64,000 nucleotides of DNA from an uncultured Clostridia bacterium (GCA_934500875.1 CAKSTL010000007.1:1-64000); one strand, 5' to 3'. Counted from the first letter of the stretch, positions 52,103 to 60,751 are shown. Program-made: numbers and translations. The notes: generated by a model not told the origin, from the letters alone.

Positions 52103-52519
52103 TTATAAAATATTATTCAAAACCGCCGAAAGAATTAAAATCATAAAATATATCGGGAACATATATTTTTTTGCAAGCTGTTTTTCTATTGAATAAATAT
52201 AGTTTTTGCAAAAAACAATGTCTGCCGCAGCAAGCGCAAAATACAGTGCCGTGCATATAAACAGCGGCACAGATAAAACGTTGTATTTTAAGGCAGATTT
52301 AAAATCGAAATTTAAAACCGATATAAATCCCCTTGTCATTCCGCATCCGAAACAGGATATGACAAAAAAGTTTTTAAACGGGCATAATGATACTCCGGGG
52401 AAGATTTTTGTTAAAATAAAAAGCACGTCAAAAAATACACACCCTGCACATAAAGAATGTACGGTGTGTATTTTTCTGATATCGTTATTTTTCTTAATTT
52501 TAAACCAGCGGCCGTCCAT
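52103..52519 (-). CDS. DUF2752 membrane protein
   Basis: A 138-residue membrane protein with about three spans. The DUF2752 signature is CP followed by GCGMTRGFIS (about residues 46-66). The family has no established function but is commonly found with TM2 or zinc-ribbon genes. The start has AGGGA five bases upstream and overlaps the TM2 gene by 20 bases. It stops immediately beside the helicase-loader gene. Confidence 0.88.
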   Translation of the reverse strand: MDGRWFKIKKNNDIRKIHTVHSLCAGCVFFDVLFILTKIFPGVSLCPFKNFFVISCFGCGMTRGFISVLNFDFKSALKYNVLSVPLFICTALYFALAAADIVFCKNYIYSIEKQLAKKYMFPIYFMILILSAVLNNIL

Positions 52520-52937
52520 AGCTGTCCCTGAAACCGCCCGACAAAATTGAAATTATGTCGATTATTGTGCCTATACCGCAAATTCCTGCCGTGAGGAAAT
52601 AAAGCACACCGCTGCCAACCTTTCCGACATACATCCTATGTAAACCGCCAATTCCAAAAAGTCCGATAATACACAAAATAAGTGCAGTAGTTTTAGTTTT
52701 ACGGGGACCGCCGTAAAAGCCGCCGTTAACATTTGAGTTAACACTGTCGTTGCTGTTTGTAATGTTAATTGTTGACTGACCGTTTGACGATTGCTTTGCC
52801 TCGTCAAGAACATTTCCGAGATCATCTTTGCAATACATTCTTCCCTTTACCTCCACAAGACAATCCTTACAAAACGGTTTTCCGCAGTACGAACACATTC
52901 CTTGTGCTTCTGTTTCGGGGTGCTTGGTACAATTCAT
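52500..52937 (-). CDS. zinc-finger plus TM2-domain protein
   Basis: A 145-residue protein with an N-terminal B-box-like zinc finger (CTKH, CSYCGKPFCKDC, MYCKDD; about 3-38), a Ser/Asn-rich linker of about 35 residues, and a C-terminal TM2 domain (about 82-135; GLFGIGGLHRMYVGKVGSGV, then a second span). TM2 proteins are two-span membrane proteins of unknown role. It overlaps both neighbours (four bases and 20 bases), so all three are translationally coupled. Confidence 0.9.
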   Translation of the reverse strand: MNCTKHPETEAQGMCSYCGKPFCKDCLVEVKGRMYCKDDLGNVLDEAKQSSNGQSTINITNSNDSVNSNVNGGFYGGPRKTKTTALILCIIGLFGIGGLHRMYVGKVGSGVLYFLTAGICGIGTIIDIISILSGGFRDSYGRPLV

Positions 52938-53212
52938 TTCTTATCTCCTCCATTATCATCAGATAAATAATCTCTTACTTTTAAAAATACCGACCTTGCC
53001 GCAAAAAGAGCGGTTATTCCCACAACCACACAACTGATGAACCCTCCGAAAATCAAGACGGGTATCATATTGGCAAAGTTGAGATTTTCAAAGTCGAAAA
53101 AAGTTGTATTGGAAAAACCCGCAAAGAGGGCAATGCCGACTGTCAGTACAACACAAATTACCGACAGAATTACAAGCAATATAATTTGCGAGAAAAAAGA
53201 CTTGTTTTTCAA
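52934..53212 (-). CDS. small two-span membrane protein
   Basis: A 92-residue protein I do not recognise: a hydrophobic span at about 8-34, a short polar loop and a second span (about 48-70), then a charged tail DYLSDDNGGDKK. It starts with TTG eight bases after AGGAGG and opens the three-gene membrane operon. Confidence 0.8.
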   Translation of the reverse strand: MKNKSFFSQIILLVILSVICVVLTVGIALFAGFSNTTFFDFENLNFANMIPVLIFGGFISCVVVGITALFAARSVFLKVRDYLSDDNGGDKK

Positions 53213-53235
53213 GCGTATCGCCTCCTACACGACAT

Positions 53236-53264
53236 ATTTTAACATAAAATAACATAACTGCCAA
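53236..53264 (-). promoter_or_regulatory. promoter of the three-gene membrane operon
   Basis: Minus strand TTGGCA (53259-53264), 17-base spacer, TAAAAT (53236-53241). Confidence 0.7.
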
Positions 53265-53360
53265 TAGAAAATAAAGATTTTAGTTAACATTTTAAGATTT
53301 TGTATTCTGTTAATAATAGTTATGCCGTATTAAAATAAAATAAAGGCAGGTGTTAATGTT

Positions 53361-53702
53361 TTGAATTATGAATTATTGGGCAAACACATAAGAGAACATA
53401 GAAAAAAGAAGAAATACACCTTGGAGCAGTTAGCTGAAAAGCTTGATGTTTCCACAACCTTTATAGGGCAAATCGAAAGAGCAAAGGGAGTGCCTTCGCT
53501 GGAAACGCTTGTTAAAATTGCAAATACTCTTGAAGTATCGGCAGACAGTCTGCTTTTCGGCGATTTAAACAGTAAATCAGGGAACAACGCTTTTGTGAAA
53601 AAGGTTGAGGAGCTGACCGAAAATTTCACGGCATATGAAAAAGAATTATTGCTTGAGAATATAGAATTGTTTAAAAAATCAAAAGAAAATGCAGGAATGT
53701 AG
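53361..53702 (+). CDS. XRE-family helix-turn-helix regulator
   Basis: A 113-residue DNA-binding protein. HTH_3 spans about 6-62 (IREHRKKKKYTLEQLAEKLD, FIGQIERAKGVPSLETLVKI), then a short helical tail without a known sensor. The start is TTG with AGGTG eight bases upstream. It is divergent from the membrane trio, which it may control (inference). Element E2 follows it. Confidence 0.9.
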   Translation: MNYELLGKHIREHRKKKKYTLEQLAEKLDVSTTFIGQIERAKGVPSLETLVKIANTLEVSADSLLFGDLNSKSGNNAFVKKVEELTENFTAYEKELLLENIELFKKSKENAGM

Positions 53703-53813
53703 CGCATTGTTTACATTAGCCGAAAAAGGAAATCAAACATTTTAAACAGAGCCATTTTTTAAAGACAGGACAAAAATCAAGGTTAATGCTGACGTGTAAC
53801 CATCAGATTACAC

Positions 53814-54128
53814 AAAAACGCATACCCCGAAAGCCGCTCCCCGATAAGCAAGCATTGCCTTAAGAACATATTTTTTGCGCATTTCTGCATTAAAAAAACT
53901 TGCAATCCGTTAGGATTACTTGCTTTTTTGCCTTGAAATTCATCAAAAAATCTTGTTTTTAAGGTGCAAAGCAGTTTTGAATATCGTTTTTTTACAATTC
54001 AGACAAGAAATAAAACCTGCCATTATGCTTAACGCATATGGCAGGTTTTTGACGTAGTATGAATTTAAAATACGGCTTCAAAACCAATGCTTTCTTATCG
54101 GGGAGCGGCTAAAGAGGTATGCGTTTTT
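53814..54128. repeat. non-coding element E2 bounded by 44-base inverted repeats
   Basis: The region 53703-54135 between convergent genes has no gene. The left arm 53814-53857 matches the right arm 54085-54128 inverted at 39 of 44 positions (shared motif GCCGCTCCCCGATAAG). Between them lies a minus-orientation core (53877-53935) that matches the E1 core at about 30 of its best 34 positions (CAAGGCAAAAA then GTAATCCT and CGGATTGC). The bidirectional terminator at 54012-54050 lies inside. Confidence 0.85.
54012..54050. terminator. bidirectional terminator inside E2
   Basis: Stem AAAACCTGCCAT / ATGGCAGGTTTT with T tails on both strands; serves the convergent XRE and serpin genes. Confidence 0.85.
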
Positions 54129-54135
54129 TATATAC

Positions 54136-56256
54136 TTATTCTGCGTATGCGTATCTTCCCATAAACAGCACTTCGCCGTTTTTAGTATCGAAAATAACGT
54201 ATGAAAACGGCTTATCAAGAAAGAAATCAAGCGGCTCTTCAACAGGCCCGAGGCTTGTCACACCAACTCCAATTCCCGTTGCGGCAGCCGCCTCGGTGCC
54301 CTTTTCATCCACCTTGATATACGTTTTGTGAATTGTGTCGGTAACCAAAATATTTCCGCTGAGCATTTTCGACAAATCAGCATTTTTGCCGAACACCGTC
54401 TTTATTCCCAAATCGGCAAGAATACCGTTGAGCGAGGTTTCAAATTTAAGCTCAAACTTCGGCATTTTTATGTTCAGCTTTTTGTAAGGCGCATCTGCGG
54501 CATTTTTTGCGATTTCCGTTAAATCTTCGCCCTGCACGTCGCCCTTTACAGCCACCATACAAAGTCTTGCCTCGCTATGCACGCCGACTCCTTCTTCCTC
54601 GCTGTATCCATTCATTTTATACGGCAAAACCGCCGCTTCGACACCGTTTTCAGAATAATACCGAAATTCTTCGGTGTTGTTCATAAAGTCAATTTCAGTC
54701 TTTTTGCCGTTTGAATCAGTAAACGTATCCTTCGCCGTGCGCTCTTTTGGAAATTCAATCTCCCAGCCCGCCTTAAAGTAAATTGCATTGGCAAGAAACG
54801 CCGAATACTCGTTGCTGTCTGCAAGGGTCGGAATTTTGCCCTTCGTTTTCTCGTTTACCCAGTCGTTCACCGCAGAAACGGCGGTTTTGTCATTTACCTT
54901 AACAGGGCTTGCGCCGTAAAATAAGCCGAGCGTTTTTGCGTAATCTTCCTTAAAATCGCCCTCTGCACGGTCAGTGTTCAAAAAAATCGAATTTGCAATG
55001 TCAAGCGTATAGGTTTTGTCGTTTCCGTATAAATCCATAAGCTTTTTGATGTATTCGTTAAAGCTGTCAACCCCCGAAATACCGAGGACATTCATAATTT
55101 CATCCTTTGTTTCGCCGTCTGTGCCGTTTAAAAGAAGCCCCAGCGCAAGCTTTATGCTGAGCGGCGAGAACATATAGTTTTTGTCGGACGGCATTTTTGC
55201 TCTCAGTGCGTCCGCAAATGACGATACGGGTCTTTTGTAAAAATTAATTCCGTCATCCGTCGAATATCCCGTAAAATCAGCAAACGTGTTGCTTGTGATA
55301 TACACCTCGCCGTCTATAATTTCGGCAGGCACCGTGTTTCTCGACTGAGAAAACCTGAACTGATGAAGCCCGGTTTTGTTCTGATATTCCTTGCCGTTGA
55401 CCAAAAGCGTAACGGGAAAAGACGATGTATAAAAACCGTTTCCCGAAGGATATTCCCATTCTTCGTTTTTTGGCTCTCTGAACGGAAATTCAGCGTTTTC
55501 GTCATATGTAACGGCAAGTATTTTGTCCTCGTTGTTCCATTCATATTTTGCGCCTATTGCGTCAAGCGTTTTTACAAGCGGAATAAACGCAGTGTTCTGC
55601 CAGCCGTTGCGGTAAATTTTTCCTTCGGCGTCAAGCTCTTTTCCGTCAAAAATAACCGAGCCGTTTTTTGAGCTTCCCATAGAATAAAAGTCGGTTCCGC
55701 CCTTTGTAAGCGTTCCTCCGGCGGTTGACGAAACCTTGCCGATATCCGTTTCCTGCGCATATGTATCAGAGGTGAACAAAACCTTTATTGTGCGTGCGTT
55801 TTCGTCCCACACAACACCATAACCGCAGTTTGCCATATCTTCGGCAACAATCACCGTTCTGCCGCCGATATTGTAGCTTTCGATTTCTTTTCCGTTAAGC
55901 TTTGCAACAATGTCCGTTGCGTAATAGCTTCCGACAATATCGCCCGGTTTGCCGCCGGTTTTTTCAACAACATCACCTGCCGCCGCCTGAAGCGACACAA
56001 AATCAGCACCCTTGTCCGATATATCCAGCAAACGCTCATCCTCATACCAGTAAACGTCAAAACCGTAATGCCAGTTTAAAATTTCAGCGTCTATAACCGT
56101 TTTCCCGCCGATATTATAGGATGTAATCGGCGCATTTTTAACGTATGCGGTAATGTCCGTTGCATAAATGTCGCCCGCCTTCTCGCCGATTGCAAATGCG
56201 CTCGGCAACGATAAAACAAGTGCAAGCGCAGTAAAAACTGCCGTGAATTTTTTCAT
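54136..56256 (-). CDS. secreted serpin with three N-terminal stalk domains
   Basis: A 706-residue exported protein. Signal peptide 1-22 (ending SAFA); three copper-amine-oxidase-N-like stalk domains at about 32-80, 112-162 and 200-255 (twin motifs SYNIGGKTVI and SYNIGGRTVI); then a serpin domain from about 350. The hinge KVDEKGTEAAAATG near residue 645 fits the inhibitory consensus, and the C-terminus DKPFSYVIFD...GEVLFMGRYA is complete. By counting from the hinge, P1-P1' falls at Thr-Ser, though the loop is about five residues longer than in antitrypsin. It probably inhibits proteases at the cell surface. Confidence 0.92.
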   Translation of the reverse strand: MKKFTAVFTALALVLSLPSAFAIGEKAGDIYATDITAYVKNAPITSYNIGGKTVIDAEILNWHYGFDVYWYEDERLLDISDKGADFVSLQAAAGDVVEKTGGKPGDIVGSYYATDIVAKLNGKEIESYNIGGRTVIVAEDMANCGYGVVWDENARTIKVLFTSDTYAQETDIGKVSSTAGGTLTKGGTDFYSMGSSKNGSVIFDGKELDAEGKIYRNGWQNTAFIPLVKTLDAIGAKYEWNNEDKILAVTYDENAEFPFREPKNEEWEYPSGNGFYTSSFPVTLLVNGKEYQNKTGLHQFRFSQSRNTVPAEIIDGEVYITSNTFADFTGYSTDDGINFYKRPVSSFADALRAKMPSDKNYMFSPLSIKLALGLLLNGTDGETKDEIMNVLGISGVDSFNEYIKKLMDLYGNDKTYTLDIANSIFLNTDRAEGDFKEDYAKTLGLFYGASPVKVNDKTAVSAVNDWVNEKTKGKIPTLADSNEYSAFLANAIYFKAGWEIEFPKERTAKDTFTDSNGKKTEIDFMNNTEEFRYYSENGVEAAVLPYKMNGYSEEEGVGVHSEARLCMVAVKGDVQGEDLTEIAKNAADAPYKKLNIKMPKFELKFETSLNGILADLGIKTVFGKNADLSKMLSGNILVTDTIHKTYIKVDEKGTEAAAATGIGVGVTSLGPVEEPLDFFLDKPFSYVIFDTKNGEVLFMGRYAYAE

Positions 56257-56296
56257 TTATTTCCCCCTCCTTTTTAATTTAGACGTTTTTAAATGA

Positions 56297-56328
56297 AAAA
56301 AGTTCCATATCTTAAATATGAAACTTTT
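56297..56328 (-). terminator. terminator of proBA
   Basis: Stem AAAAGTTTCATAT / ATATGGAACTTTT followed by T residues on the minus strand. Confidence 0.8.
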
Positions 56329-56337
56329 AAAAATTTT

Positions 56338-57579
56338 TTAACGTATCTGACCGTTTCCACGGATAACGTATTTGTAACTTGTAAGGTCGCTCAGCCCCAT
56401 AGGCCCTCTTGCGTGCATTTTCTGCGTACTTATGCCGATTTCTGCGCCCAGACCGAACTCGCCGCCGTCGGTAAAACGTGTGGAAGCATTGACATAAACC
56501 GCCGCAGCGTCAACCAAATCAAGAAATTTATTTGCCTTGTCATAATTATTTGTGATTATAACCTCGGAATGTTTTGTGCCGTATTTGTCAATGTGGCTTA
56601 ACGCTTCGTCAATGCCGTCAACCGCCTTTACGGCAATTATATAATCGAGAAATTCGTATTTATAGTCGTCCTCGGTTGCCTTTTTTGCCGATTTAAACAT
56701 CTTTAAACACTCGTCGCAGCAGCGTATCTCAACGTTTTTCGCCAAAAGGGCGTCCTCAAGCTTTTTATAAAAACTTTTATCAATATTTTTATTTATAAGC
56801 ACTGTTTCAAGCGCATTGCAAACCGACGGACGGCTTGCCTTTGCATTTACGATAATGTTTACCGCCATATCAAAGTCGCATTCGTCATCAACATAAGCGT
56901 GGCAGTTGCCCACACCCGTCTGAATTACCGGAACGGTTGCGTTTTGCACAACGGCATTTATAAGAGAAGCTCCGCCCCTCGGAATTAAAACATCAATATA
57001 ATCGTTTGCCGTCATCATTTCGGCTGCGCTCTGCCTTGAAGTATCGCTGACAATCGATATCGTTCCCTGCAAAAATCCGAGCGGCAAAACAGCGTCCTGC
57101 ATAATTTTTGCAAGAGTAAGGTTTGAATTTATCGCTTCCTTGCCTCCCCTTAAAATAACTGCGTTGGAGGATTTTAAGCACAGCGCCGCAGTGTCAACCG
57201 TAACGTTCGGTCTTGCCTCGTAAATTACGCCGACAACCCCGAGCGGAACCCTTCTTTTTTCAATAACAAGTCCGTTCGGACGCTTTTTTGAAAAGTCCGA
57301 ACCGCCGATTGGGTCGTCAAGTGCGGCAACCTTTCTAACGCCGTCCGCAATACCCTTTATTCTGTCTGCGCTGAGAAAAAGACGGTCGCACATAGCGTCG
57401 CCGATACCGTTCGCCCTTGCGTTTTCAACATCTTTTTTATTAGCCGAAAGTATCAAATCCGTATTTTTGCAAAGAGCGTCCGCAATGCTCAAAAGAGCCT
57501 CGTTTTTTAAATTCTGAGATGCTCCCGCCAAAAATTTTTCGGCTTTTCGTGCCGCAATTCCAATATCTTTAATGCTCAT
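56338..57579 (-). CDS. proA: gamma-glutamyl phosphate reductase
   Basis: A 413-residue NADPH-dependent enzyme reducing glutamyl-5-phosphate to the semialdehyde in proline synthesis. The catalytic cysteine is in SRPSVCNALETVLIN (about residue 251), and GVVGVIYEARPNVTVD is typical. ATG at 57579 is chosen since GGAG lies eight bases upstream. It follows proB by one base, the standard proBA order. Confidence 0.97.
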   Translation of the reverse strand: MSIKDIGIAARKAEKFLAGASQNLKNEALLSIADALCKNTDLILSANKKDVENARANGIGDAMCDRLFLSADRIKGIADGVRKVAALDDPIGGSDFSKKRPNGLVIEKRRVPLGVVGVIYEARPNVTVDTAALCLKSSNAVILRGGKEAINSNLTLAKIMQDAVLPLGFLQGTISIVSDTSRQSAAEMMTANDYIDVLIPRGGASLINAVVQNATVPVIQTGVGNCHAYVDDECDFDMAVNIIVNAKASRPSVCNALETVLINKNIDKSFYKKLEDALLAKNVEIRCCDECLKMFKSAKKATEDDYKYEFLDYIIAVKAVDGIDEALSHIDKYGTKHSEVIITNNYDKANKFLDLVDAAAVYVNASTRFTDGGEFGLGAEIGISTQKMHARGPMGLSDLTSYKYVIRGNGQIR

Positions 57580-57580
57580 T

Positions 57581-58375
57581 TTAATTCTCCTTTTTAGCCG
57601 AAAAATACGTTCCCTTTTTTTCGCCGTCAAAAATTTGATACAAAATATACGGGTCTTTTCCGCTTGCGATAATCATATTCGTTCCTGCGCCCGTTGCAAT
57701 TTTTGCGGCGTGGATTTTTGTAATCATTCCGCCGGTGCCCCTGTTTGAACCTTCTGCGCCCGCACAGCTTTCAATCTTTTCGTCAATTTCATAAACCGTA
57801 TCTATAATTTTTGCATCGGCATATTTTTTCGGATTTTTATCGTAAAGCCCGTCAATATCGGTAAGAATTATCAGAAGGTCGGCATTTGTAAGTTCCGCAA
57901 CGTAAGCCGAAAGAGTGTCGTTATCGCCGAATTCGAGCTGTTCGGAAGAAATCGGGTCGTTTTCATTGATAATGGGAACCGCCGACATTGCAAACAGATT
58001 TTCAAGCGTGCGTTTTGCGTTTTTATAGCGTGTTTTGTCAAAAATAACATCTTTTGTAAGCAAAAGCTGCGCCACAGTATGACCGAACCGTGAAAAAAGC
58101 GAATCGTAAAAATTCATAAGCTCGCACTGACCGATTGCCGCAAGCGCCTGTTTTTTGTCAAGCTCCTCGGGCTTTTTGGCAAACCCGACTTTTCCCATTC
58201 CCACGCCCACTGCGCCGCTTGAAACCAGCACAATTTCAATGCCTCTGTTTTTAAGGTCTGCAAGCACCTTCACAAGCTTTTCCATTGTTCGTATGTTAAG
58301 ACTGCCGCTCTCATACGTAAGCGTAGAGGTGCCAACCTTTATAACCACTCTTTTGACGCCGTCTGTATAATTCAT
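57581..58375 (-). CDS. proB: glutamate 5-kinase, short form without PUA domain
   Basis: A 264-residue amino-acid kinase phosphorylating glutamate in the first step of proline synthesis. It has VVIKVGTSTLTY, VSSGAVGVGM, NENDPISSEQLEFGDNDTLS and GTGGMITKIHAAKIA. The C-terminal PUA domain of the 367-residue E. coli enzyme is absent, a common form in Firmicutes. ATG at 58375 has AAAGGAG upstream. Confidence 0.97.
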   Translation of the reverse strand: MNYTDGVKRVVIKVGTSTLTYESGSLNIRTMEKLVKVLADLKNRGIEIVLVSSGAVGVGMGKVGFAKKPEELDKKQALAAIGQCELMNFYDSLFSRFGHTVAQLLLTKDVIFDKTRYKNAKRTLENLFAMSAVPIINENDPISSEQLEFGDNDTLSAYVAELTNADLLIILTDIDGLYDKNPKKYADAKIIDTVYEIDEKIESCAGAEGSNRGTGGMITKIHAAKIATGAGTNMIIASGKDPYILYQIFDGEKKGTYFSAKKEN

Positions 58376-58410
58376 TTTATGCTCCTTTAAATTTGCACAT
58401 TTTAACATAA

Positions 58411-58443
58411 AAGGGTCTTAAGACTTTCAGCCTCAAAACCCTT
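58411..58443 (-). terminator. terminator of rsmD-coaD-coiled-coil operon
   Basis: A 14-pair stem with G-U pairs, AAGGGTTTTGAGGC / GTCTTAAGACCCTT, loop TGAAA and T residues. Confidence 0.75.
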
Positions 58444-58451
58444 TTTCTTTC

Positions 58452-58892
58452 TTACTTTCTTAAGTCGGACCTGCTCTTGTTTACAGATTCGCCCATTGCC
58501 TTTAATGTATTATCAAGCTGAGATAAAAGGTTGTCGGAATACTCGAGCGTTCCAATTCTTATATCACGTGCGTTTTTCTGCGCCTTTGCGATAATTTCGT
58601 TCGCCTGCTCGTTTGCACGTTTTGTAATTTCGTGTTCGTCCACCATTGAAATTATTTTCTGCTCGGCATTTTTAATAATCAAATCCGCCTGTTTTTGTGC
58701 GTCGGCAAGAATTCTTGTTCTGTCCTCGGCAATCGACTTTGCCATTCTTACCTCGTCAGGCAGCTGAAGGCTTATATCGCCCACCAAATTCATAAGCTCT
58801 TCTTTATTGACAAATGCCTTTTTTATCAAAGGTATTTCCAAGCTGCTGTCGATTTTTTCCTCCAGTTCGCTTATAAGCTCTAAAATATCCAT
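58452..58892 (-). CDS. coiled-coil protein resembling ATP-synthase b / DivIVA-type stalks
   Basis: A 146-residue mostly helical protein. Residues about 45-130 are a strong heptad-type coiled coil (RMAKSIAEDRTRILADAQKQ; AEQKIISMVDEHEITKRANE). It is often annotated as an ATPase-like protein next to coaD in Clostridia, but there is no ATP-binding motif. It lies 15 bases after coaD. Function unknown; a scaffold or membrane-associated role is possible. Confidence 0.75.
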   Translation of the reverse strand: MDILELISELEEKIDSSLEIPLIKKAFVNKEELMNLVGDISLQLPDEVRMAKSIAEDRTRILADAQKQADLIIKNAEQKIISMVDEHEITKRANEQANEIIAKAQKNARDIRIGTLEYSDNLLSQLDNTLKAMGESVNKSRSDLRK

Positions 58893-58907
58893 TTTATCCT
58901 CCTAATC

Positions 58908-59405
58908 TCAGGCTTTGCTTGCCCTTTCAATAATATCTTTTTCAATTCTTGCGTCAACCAATCCTTCAAGACTGCCGTTATATTTTGCAACTTCCTTTAC
59001 AATGCTTGAACTTAAAAAGGAATATTTTGCGCTTGTCATCATAAACATAGTTTCAATATTTTTTGCAAGCTTGTGATTCATAAGCGCCATCTGAAATTCA
59101 TATTCAAAATCCGAAATTGCACGAAGCCCTTTTATAATAACGTTTGCGCCCTTTTTTTGTGCATATTCAACCAAAAGCCCCGAAAATGTGTCAACATAAA
59201 CGTTTTCATAATCGCCGGTGATGCGCTTTATAAGCTCCATCCGCTCCTCAATCGTAAACATTGGAGAGCTTTTTGAGCTGTTTTTCAAAACCGCAACGTA
59301 CACCCTGTCAAAAACCCTTGACGCACGTTTAATTATGTCGGTATGACCGTTTGTTATAGGGTCAAAACTTCCGGGATAAACCGCAATGTTTAATCTTTTT
59401 TCCAT
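58908..59405 (-). CDS. coaD: phosphopantetheine adenylyltransferase
   Basis: A 165-residue enzyme transferring AMP to 4'-phosphopantetheine in coenzyme A synthesis. AVYPGSFDPITNGHTDII holds the nucleotide-transfer histidine; KGLRAISDFEYEFQMALMNH and YSFLSSSIVKEVAKYNG complete the site. Full length. The rsmD-coaD pair is a common bacterial order. Confidence 0.98.
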   Translation of the reverse strand: MEKRLNIAVYPGSFDPITNGHTDIIKRASRVFDRVYVAVLKNSSKSSPMFTIEERMELIKRITGDYENVYVDTFSGLLVEYAQKKGANVIIKGLRAISDFEYEFQMALMNHKLAKNIETMFMMTSAKYSFLSSSIVKEVAKYNGSLEGLVDARIEKDIIERASKA

Positions 59406-59426
59406 AAACAGCCTCTTTAGCCAAAA

Positions 59427-59972
59427 TTAGTTGCCTTGCAGAATATAAAGCTTTACTCTGCCGTATCTGCGCTCTTTGAGAAGCGAAAACTGCGAAAACA
59501 TATCATCCGCAAAACTTTCTGCTGCGTCTGCCTCAAGCGCTATAACGGCATCCTTATTAAGAAGCCCTTCTTCTCTAAGAAGCTTAAGGCACCTTTCATA
59601 AACGCCCGCCTTATACGGAGGGTCAAGAAAAACAAGGTCGAAAGTATTTTTGCACACCTTTATAAAGCTTTCAAAATCCTGCGTTTTCACAATGCTTTTT
59701 TCGCAAAAATGCGCTTTTTTAATATTTTGTTCAATAACCGCCCTGCATTTTGGGTTTTTATCCACAAAAACGCAGCTTTGTGCGCCCCTGCTCAAAGCCT
59801 CAAGCCCGAGTGCGCCGCTGCCGGCAAAAAGGTCGAGAACACATTTTTGCTCAATATACGGCATAAGCATAGAAAAGAGCGGCTCTTTAACTCTGTCGAG
59901 CGTAGGCCTGGTATCGAGAGAATCGAGCGACGCAAGCTTAAGTCCTCTTGCCGCACCTGCTATAATTCTCAC
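59427..59972 (-). CDS. rsmD: 16S rRNA (guanine966-N2)-methyltransferase
   Basis: A 181-residue SAM-dependent enzyme modifying G966 of 16S rRNA. RIIAGAARGLKLASL, LDLFAGSGALGLEALSRGA (motif I) and the catalytic DPPYKAG (about residue 115) are present. The start GTG at 59972 is chosen because GGGAGG lies seven bases upstream and the longer frame would begin inside it. Its promoter is a perfect-hexamer sigma-A type. Confidence 0.96.
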   Translation of the reverse strand: MRIIAGAARGLKLASLDSLDTRPTLDRVKEPLFSMLMPYIEQKCVLDLFAGSGALGLEALSRGAQSCVFVDKNPKCRAVIEQNIKKAHFCEKSIVKTQDFESFIKVCKNTFDLVFLDPPYKAGVYERCLKLLREEGLLNKDAVIALEADAAESFADDMFSQFSLLKERRYGRVKLYILQGN

Positions 59973-60018
59973 TTTAATACCTCCCACGCATTACACGACA
60001 AACTGTTATACATCATAT

Positions 60019-60047
60019 ATTATATATATTTTGTCGCATAATGTCAA
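60019..60047 (-). promoter_or_regulatory. promoter of rsmD operon
   Basis: Minus strand TTGACA (60042-60047), 17-base spacer, TATAAT (60019-60024): perfect consensus. Confidence 0.88.
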
Positions 60048-60074
60048 GTATTTGACGTTATTTTGTTAAAAATG

Positions 60075-60117
60075 ACAAAAAAGGCTTGCTGCAAGCACGC
60101 TTTGCACAGCAAACCTT
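60075..60117 (-). terminator. terminator of the DUF4364 gene
   Basis: Stem AAGGTTTGCTG / CAGCAAGCCTT (60081-60117) followed by TTTTTT on the minus strand. Confidence 0.8.
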
Positions 60118-60140
60118 TTAATCTTTATGTTTTTGATGCT

Positions 60141-60701
60141 TTATTCAAGCTTACCGCACATAATTTCAAGGATTTTCTGATAAATTTCTTCATAATGTTC
60201 CTTAAAATACGCAGCACACTTTTTAGCCGTTTCCCTGTTTCCGACGTTTAAGGCGATATCCAAAAGGGGTTCGCCGTTTTCGTTAATTTCGCACTTTGCC
60301 ATAAACACCCTTTCGCTTATCGGCAAAATATCCGCTTTTATTTCCGATTCAAACTTAACCCTCTTGTTAACCTCGTCAACGGCGTCAAGAAGCTTTTCTC
60401 TGACGCTGTAGGGAATTGACTTGTAAAAATAATTGATGTTGGTAATACCCGTATCGGTAATGGTATAAACCGTGTCGCCGTCAAACGAAATTTCTTTAAG
60501 ACAGCCGTTATCTATAAGAAGATAAGTAATATGTCCTATTTCAAAAAAATCCGTCTTAACGGCGGAGCCGACTATATTATGCAAAAGAGGAGCAGTCGCC
60601 CCCGTTTTTAAGTTTTTGATAACGTAAAGCACCGAAAGCTGAAGCTCATATTCGGTGGGACGGTATAAAAAATCCACTGTTAAAAATGCCCGCTCCTTCA
60701 T
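60141..60701 (-). CDS. DUF4364 family protein
   Basis: A 186-residue cytoplasmic protein of the DUF4364 family of Clostridia. A winged-helix-like N-terminal half (LSVLYVIKNLKTGATAPLLH; YLLIDNGCLKEISFDGDTVY) suggests DNA or protein binding; function is unknown. The start is uncertain: ATG at 60701 lacks a clear ribosome site, whereas an in-frame TTG at 60731 has AAGGAG ten bases upstream. Confidence 0.82.
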   Translation of the reverse strand: MKERAFLTVDFLYRPTEYELQLSVLYVIKNLKTGATAPLLHNIVGSAVKTDFFEIGHITYLLIDNGCLKEISFDGDTVYTITDTGITNINYFYKSIPYSVREKLLDAVDEVNKRVKFESEIKADILPISERVFMAKCEINENGEPLLDIALNVGNRETAKKCAAYFKEHYEEIYQKILEIMCGKLE

Positions 60702-60751
60702 AATTTTCAAATTCTTCTGCTTTCTTTGCAAAGCGCAAAACACTCCTTGCG

